A DNA stretch of 64,000 bases from Actinostola sp. cb2023 (Eukaryota > Cnidaria > Anthozoa > Actiniaria > Actinostolidae): contig JAUJYZ010000509.1 in assembly GCA_033675265.1 (NCBI GenBank), forward strand, positions 62,001 through 126,000, given 5' to 3'. Position 1 is the first letter of the stretch; every line of letters begins with the position of its first letter. A program made the position numbers and the translations under genes. Positions 22,817 through 31,278 of the stretch are shown piece after piece. Below the pieces are notes generated by a model that had not been told where the DNA came from, did no database searches, and saw only the letters and a list, made by a program, of their open reading frames with translations.

Positions 22817-24160
22817 CGCTAGTATCTATTTCATGGTCCGAGGAAAATCACTATGATCTATATAAGCATCATAGCAAATAATATGTTATTCTACTAAATA
22901 AAAATAGTGTTCACTAGACCTATCTCAAATTTCCTTGATTGACCATGAAACAATACATTCACATCAAGGCTACGGTTGACATTGTACAGTTACTGTATTT
23001 CGTTTATTCCAGCCTGGCCTTCAATCTGTTCTTTTGTGGTCGTTCAATGAATTCAGCAATATCTATTCAACCAATATAATCATTTTACTGAGGCTATGAC
23101 ATACATTATTGCATAATATGCTTTAGTAGACTCTAAATCCATTGTCTTTTGTTCTCATTTGACTGAAGACCAGTTTGTAAACACTATCAAAGTTAGAATA
23201 TATATGCACGTTATACATTGTTACAGTTTGTAAGTTGTTATTTAGCAATAAACCTTGTTTGAAAAATATTTGTCTCATTAAAATTCCTTTAGATGCAAAC
23301 AAAATCTATATATATATATATATTTTTTTATGTTTTCTTTTTTTTATACATGCTTTTCATTTAGTGTTGAGAGAAAACATATCTGTTTTAACAACCAGTA
23401 ACCCATGCACTCACTGAGTGATTTTCTTTAATTCTATACTCTACTTTTCAAGACTACAGTAGCCACATGCAGTCCTTGACTGCCTATTTTTTGTATGTAT
23501 GTCGTCTGTCAGTTTTCGGTCAGTAAACTTTGTGTCGGCTAGTTCTGGTATGCTGTAGGCATCACTCCCTCCTCTTCAGTACTAGGGGAAGTTTTATATA
23601 TTATTTAGTTAGTTAGTTAGTTTTTAATTTATAGGAATTATGTTGTTTTTAGGTATTTTTAGTACTTGCGATTGTAAAGCGTATTTGAGCCGGCCTGTGA
23701 ATATCTACGCTATAAAAACTATTATTATTTATTTATTTATTTACCTATCTATTTATCTATTTATTTACTTGACGCCGTATGTCAGCAGCCGTACGTGTCG
23801 GCAGAGACGCCGTGTGTCGGCAGAGACATTTCCATGAGGAGAGAATAGCACCATGTACAGGGAGGTTGGCAAGGCTATGTGTCGGTGTTACCGGGCCGGA
23901 GCTAGTTAGAAAAAAGGGACTAGTCGCGCATGCACTGAGTTAAAATGGAATAACCGCAGGTCGAAAAAAGCGACCGAGCTATGAGTCAGCCTTGTTGTCC
24001 GCGTAAATTTGACTAGATTTATTTCCTAAACGGAAGGCAGGTAACGCCAACTACTCACATGTCCTGAATATTTATGGCAATTAGTTGACATCCCGTGCGG
24101 GGATGCGATTATGCAGCGAATGGCCTATCTTTGAAGCTGCTTATTAACGGGGGTATTATG
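22817..24160. other. Non-coding stretch with a SINE-like tail and microsatellites
   Basis: A TA microsatellite lies at 23306-23325. A SINE/RTE-like 3' tail with TGTAAAGCG and an ATTT microsatellite lies at about 23668-23770. A short CGCCGTATGTC-type duplication is at 23772-23826. No gene is seen. Confidence 0.5.
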
Positions 24161-24170
24161 TTCCTTTTAG

Positions 24171-24810
24171 CTTGATGATCTGAAAAAAGAAGTAGCTTCA
24201 TTGCGCCAACTTCAAGACTCTGGATCCGTTGACAGCTCCCTTCGTCATTTCAGAGAGCTTTTGTCCCGCCCACATGCCATCTCTACCTTAGAATACCTGG
24301 TGGATGTTTCAAGTAAGAAAGCGTGTAATGATGCCTCCCGGTACGCCATCATATTACGGCAAACCCGTTCTTTGCTGGCCAGTTCTTCCTTGCAGCCGCT
24401 GCTGCTGAAGTTACTTGCAGCACAAGAGGAAGTGGCAATCTCGAAGGAGATTCAAAAAGCGCTAAAATCATGTGCACCCCCCCTGGATTCCTCGTCTCCA
24501 AGATGCAAGGAGCCATGCCGCCCCTTACTGGCGTGGTCAGCAGCGTGGCGGACCCACATGCTACAATTGCGGCCGTAAGGGCCACATAGCTAGGAATTGC
24601 AGCAGGAATAAACAGGATCGTAATAAGTCAGACCAAGAAGTTGTAATTAAGGTGCAATCGTCCGGTTTATTCCCAGGTCTGTGTTTTTTCATACGGGTTA
24701 ATACTGAGTTACGTGTGCACGATAAAGTATCTATTGTCTTTGGTCCTTATATTTTTGCTTGTAGCATTCTACTTATTATCATGTCATGCAGTAGGTACGA
24801 TATTCAATAA
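24171..24810 (+). pseudogene. Gag-like exon with coiled coil and CCHC zinc knuckle, frameshifted
   Basis: Begins after the acceptor TTCCTTTTAG with a leucine-heptad coil (LDDLKKEVASLRQLQ), then a helical domain, and reaches KEIQKALKSCAPP. At a run of seven C (about 24477-24483) the frame slips by one. The second frame gives a Gln/Arg/Gly-rich linker and CYNCGRKGHIARNC, a perfect CCHC nucleic-acid-binding knuckle of retroelement gag type. The slip may be an assembly error in the C run. With exon 1 it would be a gag-derived protein of about 250 residues. The frame after the knuckle is not recognised. Confidence 0.6.
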
Positions 24811-25033
24811 ACTTGTTTGTGTGAGACTCGTTTCTTTTGTCCCTTGATTCCATTGATAATTCCTCGTTTATTTTCCACTTCTTAGCCGTGACCAGAAGGG
24901 CAAACTAAATACCAGCCCTATAACTTGCCTTCGGGTGGGTTCCTGGTCCGGCTTGGCTAGTGGGAAGTTTCCCTTCTCGTGCCCTCTCCCATATAGGGTC
25001 CTATTCTAATTTACTTTCCCTTTAATACTACAG

Positions 25034-25805
25034 ATGCTCAAAGAGATGGGTGAAAAACTTGACAAGGAAAAATGCTTGAGGTTGAAAGTCAGAAGGAAAC
25101 AGGCATGGAAAGATGTTAAATTGAAGTTAGCAAGGTGCAAAGAATCAGACCTAAACAATCAATTCAAAGTTCAATTTGTCGGAGAACCAGCCGTTGATGA
25201 AGGAGGTCCTAGGCGTGAGCTTTTTTGCTTAGTAGAAAGAATGGTATCCAATGAGTTAATGACTGGGCCAGATGGTAGAAAGACATTTACACATACATCA
25301 TAGCCTTACAACAAAAGGACTATTTTTATTATGGTCAGTTTGTTGCCCTCTCATTACAACAAGGTTCCTCAGGTCCAAAATGCTTTCTTCCAAGTGTTAC
25401 TGATTACATCTTGCACAAAGAGTTGGCTAAAATCAAACCAACAGCAGATGAAATTCCAGACCCTGCTGAACGAAATGTCCTGATTGACCTTCTAAAGATC
25501 CCCGATTCTGAGGAGTTTTGCCAAGAAGCATCATTCAACTTTTCACCAAGGTTCCCAGCTGGGTACTGTAAACCGATTAACACAAGAGTTGATGGAGAAG
25601 AAATGGCTCAATGCATAGCCTTACATCATACCACCCTAGTATGCAGAGCAGAATTAGATCAATTCCTTGAGGGTTTGGCACTACATGGAGTATTAGACAC
25701 CCTTACACAGCATCCAAATCAGTCCCGGAAAGTGTTAGAAGACTCTCATGATCCACTCACAGCTGAAGCTGTTGATAGTCTCTTCAAAGTTATATACTCA
25801 CCAGA
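25034..25805 (+). pseudogene. HECT-domain gene, N-lobe part (G2E3-like)
   Basis: Begins after an acceptor (TTAATACTACAG). Residues FKVQFVGEPAVDEGGPRREL form the conserved start of the HECT N-lobe that binds E2. A one-base slip at about 25298 separates this from the next frame, which has the block QQKDYFYYGQFVALSLQQG and continues to the N-lobe end at KVIYSPE. The C-lobe is 5.1 kb away at 30925-31278. HECT proteins pass ubiquitin from E2 to substrates via a Cys in the C-lobe. The short G2E3-like form with DEGGPRREL is, from memory, highly multiplied in corals. The insertion and the slip make this copy non-functional as it stands. Confidence 0.8.
25795..25805 (+). repeat. Left target-site duplication TACTCACCAGA
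   Basis: The same 11 bases occur at 30925-30935. They flank the inserted element and lie inside the HECT codons for Tyr-Ser-Pro-Glu. Confidence 0.85.
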
Positions 25806-26329
25806 GTAGATATGAAAGGAGAGTTCTGGAACACGGGCGCTCCGGAGCAACCGGAGCAGACACGGGCGCTCCGGGTATATTGGGGTATGCCGTGGGGTAT
25901 GCCGTGGGGTATGGTGACATCATGAATTATTTTTTATTTATATATATCCAACTTGAGTTCACTTTATAAAAAGTTAAAAGGGACAATAAAAGATCAAATA
26001 TGACTAAAATAATATATTTCCCGAAGCATTTGTTCCGGCCGGCTGGAGTTCGTTACACAAACAAGTGACGTCACCGAAGGTCTTATTACGCTCTGTTGAT
26101 CTTTTATTGTTTTATAGTGGTTTGTTAACCCGCTTTGAATATGAATACTAATTTGGTACAATTTAGAAAACTTCCGAAAGAAGTGGCCCACCAACTACCC
26201 TATTTGTCAGTTGGGTAAGTGAAAGTTTTACCCCGGTAGTGTTTTCAACATGTAACTATGTATGCTTTTCTTTAGATTTCTGTGTGGTGTTATTGTTTTG
26301 CGAATTGATCATACTTAAAAAAGTTAAAC

Positions 26330-26401
26330 TGACCCTGATAGGAATTGAACCCATAACTTCTGATCTGGAGTCAGATGTGTTCACCATTACACCACAAGGT
26401 C
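26330..26401 (-). tRNA. tRNA-Trp (CCA)
   Basis: 72 bases fold as a full cloverleaf. Acceptor GACCTTG pairs with CAGGGTC (one G-U) with discriminator A. D stem GTGT/ACAC. Anticodon stem TCTGA/TCAGA with loop CTCCAGA, so the anticodon is CCA. T stem ATGGG/CCTAT with TTCAATT. B box GGTTCAATTCC. A T run on the minus strand just downstream (about 26318-26323) would end Pol III transcription. No intron. It closely resembles animal tRNA-Trp, including the CTGACTCCAGATCAGA arm. It lies inside the inserted element between the left arm and the ATPase gene. Confidence 0.9.
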
Positions 26402-26588
26402 TCCACCAAACTTTGATGGATAATAATTACAATTATATACATGTCCCAAGAACTCAATTCATCAGTTTGTATGACTATCAGTCAAGCACCTCTCATTTTA
26501 TTGATTAAAATTTGAATAGCGCTGATGCAAGACAACGTAAACACTGAGTTTTAAAACAATTTTATTTGTTTTACATGGTTTTACATTA

Positions 26589-26622
26589 TTCTTAATACTT
26601 CTGCCAGTTAGGTATTGATTTA
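26589..26622. repeat. 34-bp perfect inverted repeat, left copy
   Basis: Matches 29842-29875 in reverse complement without mismatch. This copy encodes the last codons of the ATPase (SIPNWQKY then stop). Confidence 0.95.
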
Positions 26623-28061
26623 ATCACGGCTCTTAATCGTTCTGAACGTCGAGGAGGTGTCACTACATCGCTGTCGTATTTATGGGCATCCCGATAAGGT
26701 ATCCACTTGATGGGTTTTTCTGTACTTGGTGGGGGGGTGGGTGGAAATATGGGTGGACCAGATGGAGTGTTTGGTGTATTGAACAAGGAGGTTGGTTGCC
26801 CTATTTCTGAATGGGCTCTTATTGGAGTAGAAGGAACCTCAACTGAAGTCGATGGTCTCGAAGTAGACGGTCTAATTTTAGAGGTGAGGCGTTGTAACAT
26901 GGAAGGTGGTTTAGATGTAACAAAACCACTATCACGAGTTAGACTTGTTGAAGGAACATTTTCTGGGGTTGTAAAAGCCGGCAGATGACTTTCATCAGCC
27001 AACGGTGGTAGGACTGCTTCTTGCCTTGGTCTGACCACCACACTGTTCGGAAGTTGTTGTTCGAGGTGGAGGTAGCGATTAAATAGTGAAGTGTATTCTT
27101 TCACTTTCACCTCTGGAGGAATACTGGGGTCTTTTAAAATGTGGTCCATCTGCTCTTCTAAATTCTGCATGGCTTTTAAGATGGGTGATTGTAAGTACCC
27201 TTGACGTTGAACAAAGTTACCGATGGTCTTCATCGCATCCAATTGACCCCCAGTCTGTGGGGGATCGTTGGAAAGAACATTAGTACGCAGTCGACACTCC
27301 TCTGGAGTGTTGGGTTTGAGATCCACAAAGAGGTAGCCGTAAGGCCGTTCAACAGCCGCTTCATACTTATGAAGAAACTGGTCGGTCTTGCCAGGGTACA
27401 TCTGTTTTCCCAATGTTGTTATTTGTAGTTTGTCTCTTGGGTTTTTAAACAAAACCAAGTAGGCCGCATTCAAACTCAACGTGCGCATGATTTTGCCTTG
27501 AAAGTAAACATTCTGACAGAGGAAAATGACACTGAGATTTCGGTGGTGGGATCCCTTGGTAAATAAATTCAAGATCCTTTGGTCGTTGGAGGTCTCGGCC
27601 ATTTGGTCGTCAATAACAATCAGATTGTTGACTTTGGGATCAAAATACCAATCTTCATCCAGGTCGTGAGGGATGCCTTTGACAAACTCGATCCCTGGAA
27701 GAGTCTGCTGCATTTGCTCATAGGCCGGTTGCCATTGTGAATAGCTCCACACAATACGTTGAGGGGGAGGTTGAATGACTTCACTTGCGTGTTGAAGCAA
27801 GTTCTGAACCCAAACCGTTTTCCCCGATCCCGTCATTCCCGCTACGATAGCCGTGAAGGGGTGGCGTAACTGAAAACGGTCACACTTTGTGTCTTCAACA
27901 TTGTGAGTCCGGGGGTAGGGAGTAAACCGCTGACCGCTCTTTTGCATTTGTTCTTGACCAATCCAATACTTTCGCTGCAAATTGTCCAACTTATGAGTTC
28001 GACTTAAGTGGGTGTATAAATTCTTTTGTGACTTTCCGCAAATAGGACAGGTCCGTACCAT
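26592..28061 (-). CDS. HerA/FtsK-type (A32-like) packaging ATPase
   Basis: Intact 489 residues. N-terminal zinc finger C5-P-I-C8 with H18 and H23. P-loop GMTGSGKT at 75-82 and Walker B NLIVIDD at 146-152, followed by a sensor-like segment SVIFLCQN. This is the layout of the ATPase that pumps DNA into capsids in polintons, adintoviruses and large DNA viruses. The last 160 residues are Pro/Ser/Thr-rich and probably disordered, longer than the core family. Minus-strand TATAAA lies about 45 bases upstream (28107-28112) and an AATAAA follows the stop by about 25 bases. No break is visible, unusual for this window. Confidence 0.88.
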   Translation of the reverse strand: MVRTCPICGKSQKNLYTHLSRTHKLDNLQRKYWIGQEQMQKSGQRFTPYPRTHNVEDTKCDRFQLRHPFTAIVAGMTGSGKTVWVQNLLQHASEVIQPPPQRIVWSYSQWQPAYEQMQQTLPGIEFVKGIPHDLDEDWYFDPKVNNLIVIDDQMAETSNDQRILNLFTKGSHHRNLSVIFLCQNVYFQGKIMRTLSLNAAYLVLFKNPRDKLQITTLGKQMYPGKTDQFLHKYEAAVERPYGYLFVDLKPNTPEECRLRTNVLSNDPPQTGGQLDAMKTIGNFVQRQGYLQSPILKAMQNLEEQMDHILKDPSIPPEVKVKEYTSLFNRYLHLEQQLPNSVVVRPRQEAVLPPLADESHLPAFTTPENVPSTSLTRDSGFVTSKPPSMLQRLTSKIRPSTSRPSTSVEVPSTPIRAHSEIGQPTSLFNTPNTPSGPPIFPPTPPPSTEKPIKWIPYRDAHKYDSDVVTPPRRSERLRAVIKSIPNWQKY

Positions 28062-28106
28062 CTTGCGTCTTCTGAAGAATGAGAACGATTCTTAAAGGGA
28101 TTGCTC

Positions 28107-28112
28107 TTTATA
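28107..28112 (-). promoter_or_regulatory. TATA box of the ATPase gene
   Basis: TATAAA on the minus strand in GTATAAAGAG, about 45 bases before the ATG. Confidence 0.55.
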
Positions 28113-28159
28113 CGAATTTGACAATGTTGGCTAGTCTCAATCTAGTAGTCTACATGTGT

Positions 28160-28536
28160 ACATCTAGTGTAGATTCTAGTGTAGATTCTAGTGTAGATTT
28201 CTAGTGTAGATTCTAGTGTAGATTGTAGATTCTAGTGTAGATTGTAGAATCTAGTGTAGATTGTAGAATCTAGTGTAGATTGTAGAATCTAGTGTAGAAT
28301 CTAGTGTAGAATCTAGTGTAGAATCTAGTGTAGAATCTAGTGTAGAATCTAGTGTAGAGTGTAGAATCTAGTGTAGAATCTAGTGTAGAATCCAGTGTAG
28401 AATCTAGTGTAGAATCTAGTGTAGAATCTAGTGTAGAATCTAGTGTAGAATCTAGTGTAGAATCTAGTGTAGAATCTAGTGTAGAATCTAGTGTAGAATC
28501 TAGTGTAGAATCTAGTGTAGAATCTAGTGTAGAATC
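28160..28536. repeat. 12-bp minisatellite between divergent genes, unit TCTAGTGTAGAA
   Basis: About 25-30 copies, nearly perfect on the right, with GATT variants on the left. Since 12 is a multiple of 3 and the frames lack stops, two overlapping minus-strand frames look like repeat proteins but are shadows. The array fills the spacer between the ATPase (-) and the PX-like gene (+). Confidence 0.95.
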
Positions 28537-28558
28537 TAGGTCTAGTTCTGGGTTGGTG

Positions 28559-28566
28559 TAATAAAT
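28559..28566 (+). promoter_or_regulatory. TATA-like box of the PX-like gene
   Basis: An AATAAATA sequence about 55 bases before the ATG at 28620, at a spacing similar to the other two genes of the element. Confidence 0.4.
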
Positions 28567-28619
28567 AGCATAGTGTCTCTTGACAAGGATCATTTGAGCA
28601 ATTCTTCCATAGAGACAAC

Positions 28620-28946
28620 ATGAGTCAACTCCTATGTCAAAATTTCGGTTATGTGCATCATTTAGCACATTGTCCTCCCCATCAAAGAGATTTATTACTG
28701 GCCTCCGCTAGTCCGGAACAGGTTCACGTCATTTGTGAAGTGTGTTTGAATTTGTGTATGGGCACTCTTCCGGTGACGGTTGGACAAAAAGAAAGACTTA
28801 GACCACATGTGGATATTATAAGAGAATTAGCGGACTCCTCAATTCCTTTCAAAACCAAGAAAAAAACTCTAGCTCAACACGGTGGGGGATTTGTGTCCGA
28901 TGTCATGTCACCGCTGATGTCAGCTTTGAGCCTGTTTTTGCTATAA
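28620..28946 (+). CDS. Small protein resembling the adintovirus PX-like core protein
   Basis: 108 residues: a helical, Cys-containing N-terminal half (HCPPHQRDLLL, EVCLNLCMG), a basic segment with FKTKKKTLAQH, then GGGF and a hydrophobic C-terminal helix (MSPLMSALSLFLL). A small helical protein with a basic stretch, a Gly-Gly and a hydrophobic tail is, from memory, a regular companion of capsid genes in adintovirus-like elements and has been compared to adenovirus pX. The GG may be a processing site, but no protease gene is present here. Its stop codon lies inside the TATA box of the next gene. Confidence 0.55.
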   Translation: MSQLLCQNFGYVHHLAHCPPHQRDLLLASASPEQVHVICEVCLNLCMGTLPVTVGQKERLRPHVDIIRELADSSIPFKTKKKTLAQHGGGFVSDVMSPLMSALSLFLL

Positions 28947-28950
28947 ATAA
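28942..28950 (+). promoter_or_regulatory. TATA box of the zinc-cluster gene
   Basis: TATAAATAA about 55 bases before the ATG at 29003; its first TAA is the stop of the preceding gene. Confidence 0.6.
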
Positions 28951-29002
28951 CATCATCTTGAAAGAAAACCTTCATTTTACCTTGACTACCTGAGGAAGCA
29001 AC

Positions 29003-29800
29003 ATGAAGAGATCAAGAGTCGATTCTACTAGCTCCGAAGAAAGTTCAGTTTCTGGAAATAGTTCCTCGGAATTGGACATTTTTGACGATGACGAGATCGA
29101 AGAAGTTATGCAGGATCTCTCCCAGAGTACTATCCCGAAAGATAAGGCTCTAGCTTTTCTTCACAGTCTTGCTGCTTCAAAAAGTATTTTATACTGGAAT
29201 TCTCATGGTGAGATGACTTATCATCAACGAAGAATTCCCCTGACCAATATAGTAGAACTCATTGAATATGCCATGCTACCTTACAACCTCGATGTCAGAA
29301 CCCCGAGAGGACTCAAAACATTCACGAACGGGTTGTCGGAAGTCGGAATTGACAAAACACTTATACGAAACAAACGCTTGCTGGCAGATCTGGTTGCTAG
29401 GCAACCTGAAGAAGAGGATACTGACGATGAGAGTGAGAGTGAAGAAGAAGAAACGGATGAATCTGAGGCAGAAAGCACATCAACAAAATCTGACAGTGGC
29501 AAGTCGGAAAGTTCAGAATCGGATGATGAACCTAGGGAGTGTCACGTGTGTCGTGACTTTAAACCGTTCTACTCGATACCTATTGTTCAATGTCCCAGAT
29601 GTCTATGGCGAGAAGGCTACTACTGCCGTCAGAATCAACTTGTCGAATGCGACATATGTGCGCATGTGTTCCCAGTGGATGTCAAAACCACAAAAACAAC
29701 CTTTTGCCGTTGTAGAGACTGCGATGCTGTTCATGAACTGTCGTTAAAATTCAATAAACTGAAACTCATTGACAGGGAACAAGAATCTGAAGAAGATTAA
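29003..29800 (+). CDS. Acidic protein with a C-terminal cysteine cluster
   Basis: 265 intact residues. Residues 1-35 are Ser-rich. A globular block at 45-132 contains ILYWNSHGEMTYHQRRIP and RGLKTFTNGLSEVGI, similar to a small domain I recall from other cnidarian virus-like elements. Then comes an almost purely Asp/Glu/Ser stretch (135-178), and a zinc-ribbon pair: C180/C183 with C197/C200, then C208, C216/C219 and C235-C240. No known catalytic motif. Acidic tract plus ribbons could suit a transcription or replication factor, which is speculation. Polyadenylation AATAAA at 29831 and 29946. Confidence 0.65.
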   Translation: MKRSRVDSTSSEESSVSGNSSSELDIFDDDEIEEVMQDLSQSTIPKDKALAFLHSLAASKSILYWNSHGEMTYHQRRIPLTNIVELIEYAMLPYNLDVRTPRGLKTFTNGLSEVGIDKTLIRNKRLLADLVARQPEEEDTDDESESEEEETDESEAESTSTKSDSGKSESSESDDEPRECHVCRDFKPFYSIPIVQCPRCLWREGYYCRQNQLVECDICAHVFPVDVKTTKTTFCRCRDCDAVHELSLKFNKLKLIDREQESEED

Positions 29801-29841
29801 ACCAGTTATCTTTTGTCGTGTAAACCCCAAATAAAACGCTC

Positions 29842-29875
29842 TAAATCAATACCTAACTGGCAGAAGTATTAAGAA
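29842..29875. repeat. 34-bp perfect inverted repeat, right copy
   Basis: Lies 41 bases after the stop of the zinc-cluster gene, in the same frame, so the plus strand again spells SIPNWQKY and a stop. Confidence 0.95.
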
Positions 29876-29879
29876 CAAG

Positions 29880-30900
29880 TGAATGTGAACTATCAAATTT
29901 CATTCTTGTTTGTTTGTTTTGAATGTTTAAATGCCTTAGAAGTCTAATAAAGCAGCTTTGAAACTACACTGGTGGTCATGGTGATTTTATGATAATTTAA
30001 AGAAATGTTGTGATTTTATAATTGCCAAGTTGTAAATAAATCACATTTTTAAAAAGACTCGCGTGTTTGACTCTAGTTATTTTTGTTCTGATACACAGAC
30101 GAATTTACATATGGTCACCTGTTGATACAACAATATAACCACGTATCTAGCCAGTCTGGTTGAAATAAAATTCCGTCTTTGGTGTATTTTATTGAGTCAT
30201 TGAGAACGTGTTTGGTCTTATATTTAACAAATTGAATTTCCATACAATAATTATTTATTAACTTTTATAGCGCATTTAAAAGCTATTTTATTTTGTTTAT
30301 CATAGTCATAAAGCAGAGTTTGAATTTTGTCAGATTTGAGTGTTGTGAAACAATAGACTATAAGTGAAACAATAGACTATAAGTGTTGTGAAACAATAGA
30401 CTAAAAGTGTTGTGAAACAATAAACCACATGTGTCAGGAGAACTGATAAAGTAGGGTATCGTGTTGTTATGGGAACGACAGCAACTCCAACTTTTTCGTG
30501 CATGGTCTAGAAAACTTTTCCCAAGTTTTAGTCGGCAGCTTCAGTCCTGTAAACTCTACCATTGATGATTCAAACTATCTATTTGTAGATGTACACGCTC
30601 TGGTGCATCGCGGTATAGGAATTGCTGATTCACGGAAAAAATGAAAAACTATGAAAATAAAAACGTCAGCGAAAAATGTCGTTCTAAAAAATAACCATGG
30701 CATAGCGAAAATCCTTAGGCCGGTGCGGTGTAACGGCTAGGATCGTTTTCAATATAACTCCAGAAGTGGGACCTGTGCGATGGCCCGGAGAGGGTCTGAC
30801 TCCTTCTCCGGGCTGGACCGGGCCGCCCGTGGCCCAGAACTCCCCCTAGCCCGGGTTGGCCGGGCCGCCCGTGTAGCCCGGGCTGACCCGGGCCGCCCGT
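29880..30900. other. Right flank of the inserted element
   Basis: No gene. Three or four copies of a GTGAAACAATAGACTA motif lie at 30346-30425. From about 30780 the sequence becomes GC-rich with repeated CCCGGGCC-type words that form the inner part of the right arm. Confidence 0.6.
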
Positions 30901-30924
30901 GTTCCAGAACTGTCATTTCCCTAC

Positions 30925-31278
30925 TACTCACCAGAAGGAAATGCAAAGAGAGAGAAAGAAGAGACCATCTCGTTCAACTTCACAAATTTTCTGGAAGAAG
31001 TAGAGAGTGGAGCAATTTGTGAAGAAGGAGGGAAACCAATGACCCTTGGGGATGTCCTAGCTTTTGTAACAGGAGTTTCCAATATACCAGTTATTGGATT
31101 TGATCACCAACCTACCATCACAATCGATCATGGTGCACCTAAAGGAAGGAAGCTGACCTGTAGTACCTGCAGCAATATCATTGTATTTCCTGTGAATGAT
31201 TGTTTTTATGGATACAACTCATTCCGTGATGAAGTGGTATTTTGTATTAGAAACACCCAGGGGTTTGGTTGTTTGTAA
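30925..31278 (+). pseudogene. HECT-domain gene, C-lobe part
   Basis: Starting at the right copy of the target duplication the frame resumes at YSPEGNAKREKEE and runs through LGDVLAFVTGVSNIPVIGF to KLTCSTCSNIIVFPV and ends NTQGFGCL. This is the complete C-lobe with the thioester Cys in the Thr-Cys context. The codon phase joins exactly to the N-lobe part at 25805 once one 11-base copy and the insert are ignored. No break in this half. Confidence 0.85.

Larger units (their letters stand above)
25806..30924. mobile_element. 5.1-kb TIR element with packaging-ATPase, PX-like and zinc-cluster genes
   Basis: Both ends begin GTAG and share GTTCTGGAACACGGGCG in inverted orientation (25823 and 30909 regions), with GC-rich inner arms full of CCGG. 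Outside lie 11-bp direct repeats. Inside, left to right: tRNA-Trp (-), a HerA/FtsK-type ATPase gene (-), a 12-bp repeat array, a small PX-like gene (+) and an acidic zinc-cluster gene (+). No polymerase, integrase, protease or capsid gene is seen, so it is either a degenerate polinton/adintovirus-like element or a helper-dependent derivative. The three genes are open and have TATA boxes. Confidence 0.75.

Noticed and set aside
26239..26508. 89-codon frame over the tRNA
   Set aside because: Overlaps the tRNA-Trp gene and shows no protein family features.
28270..28668. Minus-strand frames of 90 and 132 codons made of repeated Asp-Ser-Thr-Leu or Phe-Tyr-Thr-Arg units
   Set aside because: They are translations of the 12-bp minisatellite; the unit length keeps frames open.
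29262..29747. 161-codon plus-strand frame within the zinc-cluster gene
   Set aside because: Out-of-frame shadow; the +2 frame has the cysteine pairs, an acidic tract and a TATA box.
30749..31022. Arg/Ala-rich frames on both strands
   Set aside because: GC-rich terminal arm of the inserted element; composition artefact.
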